Below are positions 12,581-23,967 of a stretch of 64,000 nucleotides of DNA, one piece after another. The notes beneath the pieces are model-generated. The model saw only the letters and a program-made list of their open reading frames with translations. It was not told the origin of the DNA and made no database searches. Made by a program: the position numbers and the translations under genes. This stretch comes from Poa pratensis (lineage: Eukaryota; Streptophyta; Magnoliopsida; Poales; Poaceae). Each line of letters begins with the position of its first letter. The stretch's first letter is position 1. Location of the stretch: the NCBI GenBank assembly GCA_947311845.1, contig CAMZMU010000052.1:135214919-135278918 (forward strand), written 5' to 3'.

Positions 12581-12932
12581 CTATCTAAAGAATTTAAATC
12601 CAACAACAAATGCGATCAGAATCGCAACTAAGGTAACTATTGAACCAACATCATAATGATACCAAGCCTCTTGACTAATGACATATTTTCTAATCTTTCT
12701 AACCTTCAAGCGCATTGCATCCATCTTCATCTCGTGAACAGCGACGACGTCGGTAAGCTCGACCCCGTGAGTATCAACGATGTCGGCAATCTTCAAGTCC
12801 AATACCATCTTCTCTTCTAAGCATTGGAGACGAAGATCTTCACTTATCTTCAATTTTGCTTTCAAATCGTTGTTTTCTTTTATAAAAAACTCTACAATAG
12901 GGTCGGCTGGAATTTCCGGTTCAACTACCTCC
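12581..12932 (-). CDS. Exon of a CACTA-encoded coiled-coil/membrane-tail protein
   Basis: The minus-strand exon follows a clear acceptor (TTTTATTTAG, then GAGGTAGTTGAACC) at 12932 and ends with a stop at 12581. The first part is charged and likely coiled coil (EFFIKENNDLKAKLKISE), and the last about 25 residues form a hydrophobic segment (VGSIVTLVAILIAFVVGF) ending KFFR. Similar ORFs with this hydrophobic tail accompany CACTA transposases in cereals; function is unknown. Upstream exons probably lie in 12950-13400 but cannot be fixed by eye. Confidence 0.6.
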
Positions 12933-13529
12933 TAAATAAAAATATATCTATGTCAATTTGGTCGGCATGATTGTTATAAACACGAAACAAAATAAATAGT
13001 GATAAAAATATACCACATCCGAATCATAGACCGGACGAGGGACGACGGAGACGGATATCAAAACCATGACACTATACATAAAAAACATAAGAAAATTATA
13101 CAAGAAAAATAATTATGCAATCAAATCATACAAGTAATTTTGTAAAATAACAGATAAAAGAAGAGGCTCACCGAGGTGGTGCCGGTCACGGGATGGTGGG
13201 GGCTATCGACGGCGGTGAGGACCGAGACGACACTAAAATCCACAAATAATAAATTAATTTGAGCTCAAAATACATAAAAAATGAACTACTTAGCTTAGGC
13301 ATTTCATCAAACACCTAGGTAGCACTATAAAATGAAATGAGCTAAACTTGTATGGAAATGGCTAAAATTCGGCCGCCGGGTGAAAGGATCAAGTGTTGCT
13401 AATCCTTGGAGAGATGGGTGCCGTCTATCTTGACAAATCTTGGAAAAAAAATGGGGCTACACTTGAGCTTGAGAGAGTAAACAATGGAGATGATCTGGAG
13501 AGTTCAAAATGGTGGCTAGCCCGGGGTGG

Positions 13530-13797
13530 GAGATGATATAGCGGGACCTCTAGTCCCGGGCTGTACCACGGCCCGGGACGAAAGGTCCACCCTCCTGTCT
13601 CCACCCTGCCGCTGACTGCCTCGGTCCCGGGTGGTATCACGGCCCGGAACTAGAGGTGCCCTACAACCCGGGACCCGACCTGCGCAGCGTCGGAGCAGCC
13701 GGCCCGATACTAGTTCCCTCCTCTAGTCTGGGATCAAACCACGCCCGGGACTAGAGCCCCACACCCCACTCCACCAAAGCCCCTGTTTCCACTGGTG
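13530..13797 (-). repeat. CACTA subterminal repeats and right terminus
   Basis: Repeated GC-rich motifs around CCCGGGAC and ACGGCCCGGGA on both strands end in TGGTG at 13797. CACTA transposases bind such subterminal arrays. The terminus differs from CACTA by one base. Confidence 0.7.
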
Positions 13798-14349
13798 ATC
13801 CGGCCGCTCGCCATGTGCACCGCCGGCAACACCTACCAATGCAAGGCCCCGTCGTGGTTGGTTGCTCCGCCGTCCACCAAAAACCAGACTATACCAGCAT
13901 ATATATATCGGAATTCAGTTGATCGATCTCCAGGTCTTTCTGAATGTAACTAATTATCACACTGCATGGACCATGGTCCGCCGATCGTTCTGGAAGATGC
14001 ACGCACTAGAGCAATGATGGAACTTCCAACTTGATTGGTAGTGTATAGGAAATCATTCTGGGATTAGACATCGGACTTTTAATGTGTCCGAATAAAGGAG
14101 ATTGATCTTCCTTTTTCAGTGCGGGATTGTCGTATTGGATTGTTCTACGGACTGCGGTCGGGAGAATTGCAAGAAAACCACCATAATTGGGACAAATGAA
14201 TCAAACACCTACTATTTCATGTGATTTGTGGTGCTTTTATTCTACAAGTTTGTTAACTTACGTGAATTGTGATTTTTTTTCCTTCAATTTACTCCAACTA
14301 GACCAATATCCGATGATCAAAGATGGCATGTTTGAGCGGAAACAACAAA
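13798..14349. other. Unassigned intergenic DNA
   Basis: No gene or repeat recognised. Base composition is mixed and there is no long reading frame with domain character. Confidence 0.5.
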
Positions 14350-14756
14350 TGGAGGCCGAGCCACATAGAGCCCTTTATTTCCAAAATTTTGAAAATCATA
14401 TTTGAAGTTTCAAAAAAATATGAAAACAATCTTGGATGTACGAAATGTTCTATTCTACCAACGTGCAAAATCTCAAATGAAATTATTGCAAATTCTTAAC
14501 TACACAAACATAAAAAAATCTGACGGATTTGAAAAAGTTGAAAATTTGCATAGTTCACTAATTTTAAATGTCAGACTTTATCAAAATTTATACAGCTCGA
14601 AATACATAATATTTCTAGTTGAGATTTTATACGTTGGTAGAATATAACATTCTCTACACCCAACATTTTTTTCAGATTTACTTGAAACTTTAAATATGAT
14701 TATCAAAACTCTGAAAATAAATGGCTCCATGTAGGTGGGCTTCCATATATCCACTC
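14350..14756. mobile_element. MITE-like inverted-repeat element
   Basis: The left edge (ATGGAGGCCGAGCCACATAG) matches the inverted right edge (ATGGAAGCCCACCTACATGG). Similarity continues inward for about 50 bp into A+T-rich sequence, and the interior has no gene. The target duplication is unclear, so the superfamily is not assigned (Mutator-like is possible). Confidence 0.55.
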
Positions 14757-14773
14757 TCCATGTTAGAGCTATT

Positions 14774-15295
14774 TACTATGTGGAAAACAAAGCTCTTGAA
14801 TGTGTCGATCTTTATCACCACAATTTACTTCGCATCATAGTGCGCGCCTGTCGGTCGCATACGTTCTGACGTGCGCGCGCATCCGTGCTCATGTCCGGTC
14901 TCGTGTGCGCACGGCCGGACGCTCATCATCACTTGTACTTGGTCGTGCCACTGCAGCTCGCGACACTCGGGTGGCAGGGCCTGCCGTGGAGCTGAAATTT
15001 CCTTCCCACCAACAGTTTCCTGGGTTAAAGGAACCATATAAGTTGCATCTGAAACTAGATATGAGAGATGAGAGGCTCATAAGGCTCCCCTTAAAAAGTT
15101 TTACAATCCTCCCAGTTTAAGGATATGAGATAGACACTTTTCTCTGTGGCAACCCGTAAATTAGCTGTTAATTCAATATTTTGCATGTTTTAAGGATCGG
15201 CTAGAGATGCTCTGAGGGGTGAAAAAAAGTGGCGACGAGTGGAGCTTCCTAGCTCTTGTTGATCTTTTTATTAAAAAAATCCTACTTACTAGTTT
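14774..15295 (+). repeat. Patchwork duplicate, short copy
   Basis: Three blocks match 17697-20033 in the same order: 14774-14840 with 17697-17760, about 14870-14956 with 18358-18450, and 14955-15295 with 19684-20033. Two intervals (about 0.6 and 1.2 kb) present in the long copy are absent here. The junctions do not have GT-AG borders; the second shares a gcg microhomology. This fits duplication followed by deletion rather than a spliced retrocopy. Confidence 0.85.
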
Positions 15296-16657
15296 TTGCT
15301 TGTTGTTAGTTGTCTCTATAAAATAATAAATAAATATACCAATTTATGTTAAAGAAACCAAGTAGTCTGATTACAAAGAAAAAAAAGGATAAAATAATGG
15401 AAAAAAACTTCAAAATGTAACTTCATCCGAAACCTAAAACTACCTGCAGTTTTTGCCACTAACCACCCATACTTTGCGGAAGGCATGAAACTTAATCAAC
15501 ATTACATCCCCATCTGGGAGCATATTTCATGCAGCCTGGCAAACTGGGACGCAAGGCAGAAGAAAAGAACTGACTATCATCTACTGAATTCTTCTAATTC
15601 CGGGTCTCCAGCCTCTGTCCGCTCGAAGTACTTTATTTGGTACTTGCTCGAACATATTTTGTAAAACAAGACAAATTTTTTGCCTATTTTATTGATTATG
15701 TAAGGAGTTCAAAGGTTACAACACGAGGCACAACGAGCCAACCAGACCCAAAAATAAAATCCTAATCTCACGGTAAATAGTACTCAAAGGCTTTGCCCCG
15801 ACACACCCCAAAAGGGTGGCTTCCCTCCTAATCAACAAAATAACAATAGGTGGCATGGAGGCGTGGTCTTTTTTTTCTAAAAAAATTCATCTTTTTTTTC
15901 ATACCTCTTGTTATTGGCGCGGCGAGGTGGTGGTTGGTCGGCTGAGGTTGACAAACACCTACACAAAACACAGCCTAGTAGAAACAATGCAACGGCGAGA
16001 AAAACAACGGTGCGACGACGACATTGTTCAGGGCCGCGGGTCTTGGGTCTCCAGTACGCGAAATCCCATAACCTGTCTCCTGTACCGTTTCGCTTGGTAG
16101 ACTATTTCACTCGACACCCAACAATCACAAGAATCGCTGCAGTGTGGTCAACGTTCTTCAGACAATACCTCAGGTCGAGTCATCTACACATATATACGTA
16201 CAAAAGACATATTTTGGCGTTCCGTGTTTGACCCGGCCGGCGACGGTCGACGGCGGACCAGAGAGTGAAACAAACAAAGGCAGAGGCTGACGGGCGGGAG
16301 GGCGCGCACATAGTAAACAAACAGACAGTAGATGGCGTCGCGGCGGGGCAGTGGGTGTCCTACGTTTTTGCCACGTTCCTTTATTGGCTGAACCTTCTGG
16401 GGCGCTTCATGTCGACAAGGCGTGGACGGGAATATATCATCTCGCCTCGGGACGCCCGTCGTAACTTTGATTCCAACACCCGTCGTACTACAAGTTGTAC
16501 CGGAGTAGCAGTAAAGATCTCTAGGTAGGCTGCTTCTGGCTGAACTGAAGCCGCAGGTACAGTAGTTAATTATCGGGGGAGTGCCGTGCCGTACAGGTTT
16601 GAAAACACGCGTTACAGTTACCCACGGTTACGGGCACGTCGAGCCAGGACACGCCTC
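15296..16657. other. Unassigned intergenic DNA
   Basis: No recognisable gene, RNA or complete element. Short open frames (for example 15816-16231) show no domain features. Confidence 0.45.
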
Positions 16658-16795
16658 CATTACGGGAAACCCACAATAGGGTAGGCCGTCGGCGTAGGCA
16701 CGTTTGCCGTCGGCGTACGCCCTCATACGCCGACGGCAACGGCGTACGCCCTCATACGTCGACGGCAATGCCGTCGGCCTATGAATCCAATTTTT
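16658..16795. mobile_element. Probable CACTA terminus remnant
   Basis: CATTACGGGAAAC at 16658 resembles a CACTA terminus. It is followed by repeated GCCGTCGGCGTA / TACGCCGACGGC motifs in both orientations (16685-16785), typical of subterminal binding-site arrays. No matching right terminus was found. Confidence 0.45.
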
Positions 16796-17144
16796 TATTT
16801 TTTTGAACTTTTTTGAATTTTTTTTAACTTTTTCAAATGAAAAATGAGAACTTACTCATATTTATATCATATCAATCATATTAATCTCTGATTTAGGATG
16901 TTACACATTTTCATTGTTTAAATTTAAAAAATTCATTTGAATAAGTAACAATGATTGTAAAATAGTATATTTTTAATAAATGAAAAAATAAAATTATTTT
17001 TACTTTTATTTCCTTTTTACATTTAATATGGAATAATTCATATCTTTAATTCCGTTAATCGAAATTTGAAAAATAAAATATCTATGTCAATTAGAAAAAT
17101 GAGAGCAATTCAAATATGACATCCATATCATCCTTTGCATTGTA

Positions 17145-17610
17145 TAAATATCGATGGTTTTAGAAAATTGATTCTTTTTTCACAAAAATCAAATAAAGTG
17201 AAAAACCATAAAAAAAGGTATCCTTTAACATGGAGTCCTTTTATGTGTACTAGTTGCTAGGAAAAATTATAAACTTGAGTTTTGATAAATATTTTAAAAA
17301 AATGTTTCACAAAAAGGTCTATCATCTATAGACATGTATAACTTTATGCCTATTTAAATGATTTTATGCCGATTTTCCAAAAGTAATTAAAATTGAACTA
17401 CAAGTGTGTGATAGTTTGGTTTAATTTTTTACAAAAATACTTTCTAGGTACAAAAGTAGTGACTTTATCACAGAAATATCGATAGTTTTGAAAAATGTGA
17501 CTCCTTTCAATGAATAGACACGACGGTCATTTTGACTGTTTTTTCACAAAAATAAAAGAAATTGAGAAAATACTCAAAAGATGAATTCCTTTGACATGGA
17601 GTCCTCTTAT
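17145..17610. repeat. A+T-rich direct repeats
   Basis: A unit of about 110-140 bp appears near 17145-17250 and again near 17465-17610: ATATCGAT plus a TTTTCACAAAAAT run, then ACATGGAGTCC. The rest of 16796-17610 is A+T-rich with no gene. Confidence 0.5.
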
Positions 17611-17612
17611 TA

Positions 17613-17694
17613 CTCCCTCCGTTCGGAAAAGGATGTCACAAAAATGAACTATAAATAGACCATTTTTGTGACATCTTTTTCCGAATGGAGGGAG
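17613..17694. mobile_element. Stowaway MITE (82 bp)
   Basis: Inverted ends CTCCCTCCGTTCGGAAAA and CTCCCTCCATTCGGAAAA (minus strand), flanked by TA on both sides (17611-17612, 17695-17696). A Tc1/mariner-mobilised MITE. Confidence 0.93.
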
Positions 17695-17953
17695 TATGTG
17701 GAAAACAAAGCTCTTGAATGTGTCGATCTTTATCACCACAGTTTACTTCGCATCATAGTACATGACAAACTTGAGAATTTACACATCTGATCGCAATTGT
17801 ACCGTGACCATGTGCCACGTGGAGCGCCTAGAGCTTCCTATTTCCGCTCCCTCACTCGTTGGCAGAAACCAACCGGTGGCCCTTTTGGATCTCCCAAAAC
17901 CGCACCAAAACGTGGGTACTCCAACGAACTCCCTTCACAGGGCGTGGCCCCGC

Positions 17954-17960
17954 TTATAAG
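17954..17960 (+). promoter_or_regulatory. TATA-like box of the gene fragment
   Basis: TTATAAG in CCGCTTATAAGAG lies about 170 bp before the ATG at 18127. It is followed by a C-rich leader resembling a plant 5' UTR. Confidence 0.5.
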
Positions 17961-18126
17961 AGAAACGGACTCTCCGCTTCCCGCGTCTCTAGAGCCAGCA
18001 GCAAACGAGCGCCGCCCGCGATCGACCCCGTAACTCCCTCTCCCTCTAAAACCGCGATCCAGCCACCGCGAGATCGATCCATCCATCGCAACCGAACGGC
18101 ACACACAGACTACAGATACGTACTCC

Positions 18127-18333
18127 ATGGCCGGCGACGACTGGCGCTGCCGGAAGCACCCGGCCGTGCCCTGCGGCGGCGTGTGCCCCAACCGCCTCCG
18201 CCGCCTGTGCCCCGACTGCGCGCGCACACGGCCCTGCCTCTGCGCGTCCTCGCTGTCCCCGTCATCCTCGGCGTCCTCCGCCTCCGGTGGCGGCGGCCGC
18301 CGGCGTCGATACATACGAAGACGCACGTCGTGA
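18127..18333 (+). pseudogene. 5' fragment of a plant Cys-rich (CxxHP) protein gene
   Basis: ATG at 18127 starts MAGDDWRCRKHPAVPCGGVC, followed by RLRRLCPDCARTRPCLC and a serine-rich stretch, and ends at 18333. The Cys/His pattern (C..HP....GVC....RL..LCPDCA) resembles the N-terminus of small plant proteins that start with this putative zinc-binding cluster. The expected cysteine-containing segment after GVCP appears shortened, and the rest of the usual protein is missing. A TATA-like box and a leader lie upstream, so the promoter and first part of a gene seem preserved. The family name is uncertain; it is not known whether it is transcribed. Confidence 0.5.
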
Positions 18334-18673
18334 TCAGCGCGCAGCCGCCCCTACGCCGTGCGTGCGCATCCGTGCTCATGTCCGGTCTCGTGTGCGCACG
18401 GCCGGACGCTCATCATCACTTGTACTTGGTCGTGCCACTGCAGCTCGCGCTCGCGGCCAATGACCGTTGATGCGTCAAATGTACGCTCCACGGTACTCCG
18501 GCATCGTTCAGCGTACGTGCAGTGCAGGCAGACAGCTGCATTAATTGGTCCAACGATGATCTGCACGGCGCATTCATAGTACATCACGGACATGCTCGTG
18601 CAACCTCCATGCATCTCCGGGTCCCTGCGTCGATCGCCATGCGACAACGTTGTCTCAAGACTCAAGAAATGTA

Positions 18674-18764
18674 TTCCCTCCGTTCCAAATTAGATGACTT
18701 TCATTTGTCCACATGCGGTCCGCATGTGGACAAATGAAAGTCATCTAATTTGGAACGGAGGGAG
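18674..18764. mobile_element. Stowaway MITE, near-perfect hairpin
   Basis: A near-perfect inverted repeat from TTCCCTCCGTTCCAAATTAG to its complement ending at 18764, with TA on both sides (18672-18673, 18765-18766). The two arms meet in the centre at GCGGTCCGC with almost no loop. Confidence 0.93.
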
Positions 18765-19257
18765 TAGCAGTAGCAGTCAGTGGTCATGGTTACCGTTCAG
18801 GCCATGCACGCACGCGTACCTTGTATGGAAATCTCTACTACTGCCATTGGATCTGCCACCCGACACGTCATCTTTTCTTGCTCCTCAACATCCAGAGGAA
18901 GTGAAAGGACAATTTCCAAACGAGATACGAATTGCAGTGCACCCGGAATCCGATCTGACGGGAACCCAATTCACTTCAGGCAACAGTGGAGACGATGCAC
19001 ATGGCGTGGGGGTCAATCAAAAATCAATCGGTGCCAAGGGCTTGCTGCCCACTTTGTGGCCCATGTATCTTTTTGCCCACCTGAGCTGTTCAATTGGGCT
19101 TCTCGTAGCCTGTTAGCGGGTCAAGTTACGCATGCGTGCTCCTGTTGTGTCGTGGGAATTCCTGACGGGAATTCGGCCCACACAATCTCTTCAAGTTTTG
19201 AGGGCAGCATTTTTTTCCTCCCCTACGGGTCACACTACAAAAAAACACCTATACAGG

Positions 19258-19945
19258 AGAGTATCTCCAGCAGATCCCTTAAAACGCGAGACTTTGATTG
19301 CCGTTTGAGTTACACTTTAAAACAGTTTTACGGTACCCGCGTGGATGAACGGATCACTCATAAATTTACCGTAAAACCAAATATTACCCCGTCTTCCTCT
19401 CATCGTCCTCCTCGCACGTTGCTAACCCCGATTCTGCTCTCCATCCTGCTCAACGCTTGCCCGTGGGCCACTCCGTCGGGCCGACCTGCCGTCCTCTGCA
19501 TCGCAAGCCCGACGCGTTGCCTGCTCGCTACCCACGCTCCTGCCCAACCCACTTGGGAGGCTAGGCCGATGGCGTGCATATGCGGAGGCAACATCGCTTC
19601 GTACGCTAGGTCGGCGTCTGTGCCATGCTGGCGAGATGCAGATGCGGAGGTGGTAATAATCGGGATGCTAGAACAGCGATGGGCCAGCGACACTCGGGTG
19701 GCAGGGCCTGCCGTGTTGGAGCTGAAATTTCCTTCCCACCAACAGTTTTCTGGGTTAAAGGAACCATATAAGTTGCATCTGAAACTCTAGATACGAGAGA
19801 TGAGAGTCTCATAAGGCTCCCCTTAAAAAGTTTTACAATCCTCCCAGTTTAAGGATATGAGATAGACACTTTTCTCTGTGGCAACCTGTAAATTACCTGT
19901 TATTTCAATATTTTGCATGTTTTAAGGATCGGCTAGAGATGCTCT
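19258..19945. mobile_element. Non-autonomous element with about 30-bp inverted ends
   Basis: The left end GAGTATCTCCAGCAGATCCC matches the inverted right end GAGCATCTCTAGCCGATCCT, and both continue TTAAAAC. No clear target duplication is visible. The GAGCATCTCCA start also appears in the Harbinger element at 40980, so a related origin is possible. Confidence 0.55.
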
Positions 19946-20033
19946 GAGGGATGAAAAAAAGTGGCGACGAGTGGAGCTTCCTAGCTCTTGTTGATCTTTT
20001 TATTAAAAAATCCTACTTACTAGTTTTTAAGAA

Positions 20034-21759
20034 TAAAAAATTGTGTATGTTGTCAATAATGTATCTCACGCTTGTTTAAAACATTAAATACATGTTGGGA
20101 TTGGGCCAACCCAGACTTAGCCCGTACCTGGACCCGTGAACCCAAGGTTAATATGAGAGGGCATGGGTCGGCCCATTCCATCATAATATTGCGGCCTCAC
20201 TGGCATGGGTATAGGGGGCTAACCTGAAAATCCAGTGAGAGGAGTTTTCTGCTCTGTTTACACCAGCTAATTCGTAGTCCTGCTATGTTTACCCATTAAG
20301 CATGATGGAATAGAATTTTTCTCATATATCCAATGATTTAACATTAGTATATGACAAGATTCATAGACAATCACAAGATTCACAATTACAGGTTTCAAAG
20401 AGCATCTAGCTAAAGACACCAAGCAACAATTTTGACTCGTTTTTTCCATCTCTTCGCTTCACGTCAGCTATCTATCCATTTCTCCAAGATGCTCCAGTCC
20501 TCATATGTGTATTTATCAGGAAATGGCAAAAGAATAATTCTTCAAAAATCAACTGAATAATATATCATAAACATTTGAACATTCTAAGTATCAAGATGAC
20601 ATGCAAAATCACACTATCATGCAAGATCAAAGTATGTGTACCTACTAAATTTGCTACAACAATATGCAAAATCTAAGTTGGTGCATCTACTGAATACATA
20701 GTTCAGTTTTCAGGTCTGATATGTTTGCTGCAACTGAAAAAAACTCTACCAGACCTTACAATTCGCAGAAGCAACCATCAACCAGCTACCTGCAATCACA
20801 CACAGAACATCTACTGCTGCCGAACAAAACTGGAAATATTCGACTTCTGAAGCGAGAACATACTCCCACAAACATACTATGGACCCGGACCGAATTCAAC
20901 CAATATAGTTTACACTAAACTCTTATGCTTACATATAACTTATTTTTATTATATTAATCTTACTAAGTAACTAAAAAAAATTACCAGTATGAAGTGTAGC
21001 CATCTTTATACTGTAATATATATTAAAAATACACTTGTGTTAAATTTAAATTTATTTCCTAAATTAAACTATGTTATTTTTTCCTATATAGACGCAGGCT
21101 AAAAATGATAAAATTTTATGTCTTCTAATTTTGTCGTTGCATTAAAATTAATTGTCTTTAATATTCTGGGATACATATCTATTGAGTATGGTTTAAGAAA
21201 TATCTTAATACCAGTTTCGAGTATATCATTACATCTTAAAAATCACAAAAAATACTAGATTATAAATTAAACCGTAAGCTTGACTACCTCTTTTCGTGGT
21301 CAAGCATGTATTATAAGTTACGTTGTGCTCAATAATAATCCGAAAACACATACATCATATGCTTGATATGGAAGCACAAAGACTTAAGCTAACCATCAAC
21401 GATCATAGAAAATATTTTATTTTTCCAGGCTGGGCTTAGTGTTTTTAGTGGGTAAAGTTAGACATGTGTGACCAGCATAGGCTCTGCCGGCACAATTATC
21501 TTTCCGATTTCCAACCCAATTTTTTATTTTTTCATCATATTTCTCAGATTAGCTAGCATTCTATCATCATCCGCATGGACTTGTTTTAATCCATTTCATA
21601 TAATTTTTTGAGCCAATGAGGTTATACGCACAAGCCGGACCATGATGCACATAAATGAGCCAAATCATAAAGTAATAGGTTTCACTGTATTAGGTCAAAT
21701 AAGTTATTCGTGGCATAACGAGGCACGAAGGCTTGATTTGGCGGTGCTTGGGCTACGAG
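20034..21759. other. Unassigned intergenic DNA
   Basis: Mostly A+T-rich. No domain-bearing reading frame or element boundaries recognised. Confidence 0.45.
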
Positions 21760-22294
21760 CAACAAAAAAATAGCACGCTATTTCCCGGTTAATAGCACGA
21801 TATAGCGTATTTGGAGAGGCTACACTATATTTAGCCTAAAGCTGACGCTACGGCGCTATTTTCGTTTTATACGCTCGAAACCACACTAAACATGGCAACG
21901 TTATAGCTACGGTAACAAAAAGTCTGGAAATAACGTTAGGTGATGATGATGGCGGGCAATCTGGTGGTTCTTCTAGTTATTCTGAAGATGATGTCAATGA
22001 TTTTGATTAAAGTTTAAAATATTTATCTTTTAGTTTATTACTTTTTTATGGTTTTAAGTCTCATATTTGTATTCGTGCCATGGATTTGGCCTTTACATTT
22101 GAATATGGTTACCTGGTTACGCATGTATTGTTTCTGGAAAAAAAATTAGTGTTGAAATCCTTAATATTTGGGCTATTTCTTATAATTTTTTCATCACGCT
22201 ATTTTATATGTAACTTCGTTATATCACACTATATCTTGTATAGCTTCTGGAGGAGGGTCACACTATTTTTGATAGCATGCTATTTTTTTCCTTG
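21760..22294. mobile_element. hAT-type element (535 bp)
   Basis: Flanked by an 8-bp duplication gctacgag (21752-21759, 22295-22302). The ends CAACAAAAAAATAGCACGC and, inverted, CAAGGAAAAAAATAGCATGC are imperfect inverted repeats. Internally, about 21935-22009 reads as an acidic tail (GDDDGGQSGGSSSYSEDD) ending in a stop, reminiscent of the C-terminus of a hAT transposase. So this is probably a deletion derivative of an autonomous element. Confidence 0.8.
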
Positions 22295-22489
22295 GCTACG
22301 AGGCGTGCAACGTTGTTTAGCTCCGCCAGGTTGCAATGCCAGACTCGTAACGGGGCCCACAAAAGGACTTGAGGGTTGCAGCCACACTGCAGGCAACGAT
22401 CTCGGCGCAAAATGGATCCTTCCAACGGGTTTAGTGGTCAGGCTACACCTTCTTTTGGCGTCTTCCCCGACGTTGTGTGGCACTGTGGC

Positions 22490-23660
22490 TTGCTTTCTCA
22501 GCTCAAGTGGCCCGAACTGGAGCGGCCAGCCAGATTTCTTTCCCGTTAATAAGAAATAAAAAAAATACTCCCTCCGTTCCGTAATATAAGTCGCTGGACT
22601 TTTGTAGGCAAACTTCCCGCACGTTACGAGATATTTCTGTTTTCCATTTTTGTATTGTTGTTCATTTTTGTAGCTGTTTGTATTGTTGCTCTATGATGTC
22701 AGCAAAGACGAAGATGACCTGAATAAGAAACTAGTTGTTTATGACTAGTATTATCTGACGTCACCAAAGAAGTGATCTGACGCTTTGCCCCTCGTGGAGT
22801 AAACGCATCCCAGAGAGTCTTTCTATTATTGAAATGTTTAGAACGTCGAGTAGTTCCAAACAAAATAAAATAAAATCAACTCGGAGGTACAGCCTACGGG
22901 CACTTGACTGACACCATACAAATCTAGTCGTGTGCCCGAGCCAGAATCATGGTTATTACTTACTTTTAGAAAGTATAGCTCTCTAAATTCACACGAGTTT
23001 TTTTTTTTTGCAGCGGTAAAGTGAGAGAATTAACCATATTTCATTGATAAGGGATCAATGGTTAGCAGCATCTGAAAAATACAGGAATATGCATATTGTA
23101 AGATTGAAATGTCATGACACTTAGAATACTATAGAACCAAAAAGAAGGAATCAAGGAATCAGTAGCATGTGTTGTTTGGTTACACAGCAGAAAAAACCAG
23201 AATAACGCAATACTGATTTAATACATGTTAGAGTGTGACAAGCGCATAGCAATTTTTCGAGAGGTCTCACCACTACTAGAATTCTATACGAGTGTAGTAT
23301 AAGAAAGCAATCCAGTAAAGTTTTGGATGATTTATTCTCTTAAACCTAAGAGGCCCTTAAAGGGCACATAAACAATGCACAGTAGATTTATACATGACAC
23401 CCAGAAGGGGGAGAATCTTATTACTATATGGTGGTTACAAGTAAACAAAGGTAAGCTACTGTGTTAGGCTGTTAGCCTCCGGTGACACTGATGGCTTCTT
23501 AAGGGTGGTGAGCAAGGCACTCGGTGTGCCTGTCGCCCTCCTTGTGTATTTCGTCCTTCCCGCCAAACATGAAGTAGCCGAGGTGCCGACAACGAGGAGG
23601 TCGCCTGTAACACCTAGCCACCCAGGAATGGCGGTAGTTACCCCTGGCAGCCCTCTATAA
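22490..23660. repeat. Segmental duplication, copy 1
   Basis: Matches 31080-32454 in the same orientation with many small differences, for example around GCTCTATGATGTCAGCAAA (22690 and 31120), TTGCCCCTCGTGGAGTAAACG, AAACAAAGGTAAGCTACTG and GAGGTGCCGAC. It lacks the two Stowaway MITEs of copy 2, so it gives the pre-insertion state (22851 and about 23438). The short minus-strand frames at 23456-23701 are not conserved as protein. Confidence 0.85.
22567..22620. repeat. Stowaway-like fragment (one end)
   Basis: TACTCCCTCCGTTCCGTAAT is a Stowaway terminus, but no partner end follows. A truncated MITE. Confidence 0.5.
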
Positions 23661-23860
23661 TTTCTAGACAGTTCCCACAAATCAAATAGTCTTTTTGGCA
23701 CACTTTGTTCTCACTCATGTCCAGGAAGAATTTTCCGGTCGGTGATCCATCCCCAAATTGCGCCGAGCCAGGAACGTTTAACCCAAAGTTATTTCGAGAT
23801 GAGGGGGTCTTTTGCATAAGAAAACACTGCTGGACAGGTCAACATCTTGCCACGTGGACA

Positions 23861-23967
23861 AATACAAGCTTTAACATCAACCAGTGACCGTAAGTAAAAT
23901 ACAAGCGTTAACATCAACCAGCGACCGTAAGTAAAATACAAGCGTTAACATCAACCAGCGACCGTAA
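23861..23967. repeat. Tandem repeat, 3 x 37 bp
   Basis: Three units beginning AATACAAGC and containing TTAACATCAACCAG and GACCGTAAGTAA start at 23861, 23898 and 23935. The third is interrupted by the MITE at 23968. Confidence 0.93.

Larger units (their letters stand above)
1..13797 (-). mobile_element. CACTA (En/Spm-type) DNA transposon, split by an LTR retrotransposon
   Basis: Two pieces (1-1446 and 12001-13797) belong to one CACTA transposon on the minus strand; the far end lies left of the window. The right end reads, on the minus strand, CACCAGTGGAAAC, a decayed form of the CACTA terminus, ending at 13797. Next to it (13530-13790) lie GC-rich subterminal repeats. The coding parts are an exon of a small coiled-coil/membrane protein (12581-12932) and a TNPD/TNP2-like transposase (12421 to 12001, resuming at 1446). 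Removing 1447-12000 and one cgctc duplication rejoins the transposase. A frameshift and a mutated terminus suggest that the element was already decaying. Confidence 0.85.
17697..20033 (+). repeat. Patchwork duplicate, long copy
   Basis: The fuller version of the block at 14774-15295. It contains a gene 5' fragment (18127-18333), a Stowaway MITE and an inverted-repeat element (19258-19945). Homology between copies ends on the right at ACTAGTTTTT. Confidence 0.8.

Noticed and set aside
19231..19250. CACTACAAAAAAACACC as a CACTA terminus
   Set aside because: No subterminal repeats and no inverted partner end were found; the sequence is common by chance.
18780..19790. A 336-codon plus-strand frame
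   Set aside because: It crosses the left boundary of an inverted-repeat element and has no domain or codon character; the duplicate at 14774-15295 does not preserve it.
23861..23967. Possible CRISPR-like array
   Set aside because: Simple head-to-tail minisatellite without spacers, in a plant nuclear genome.
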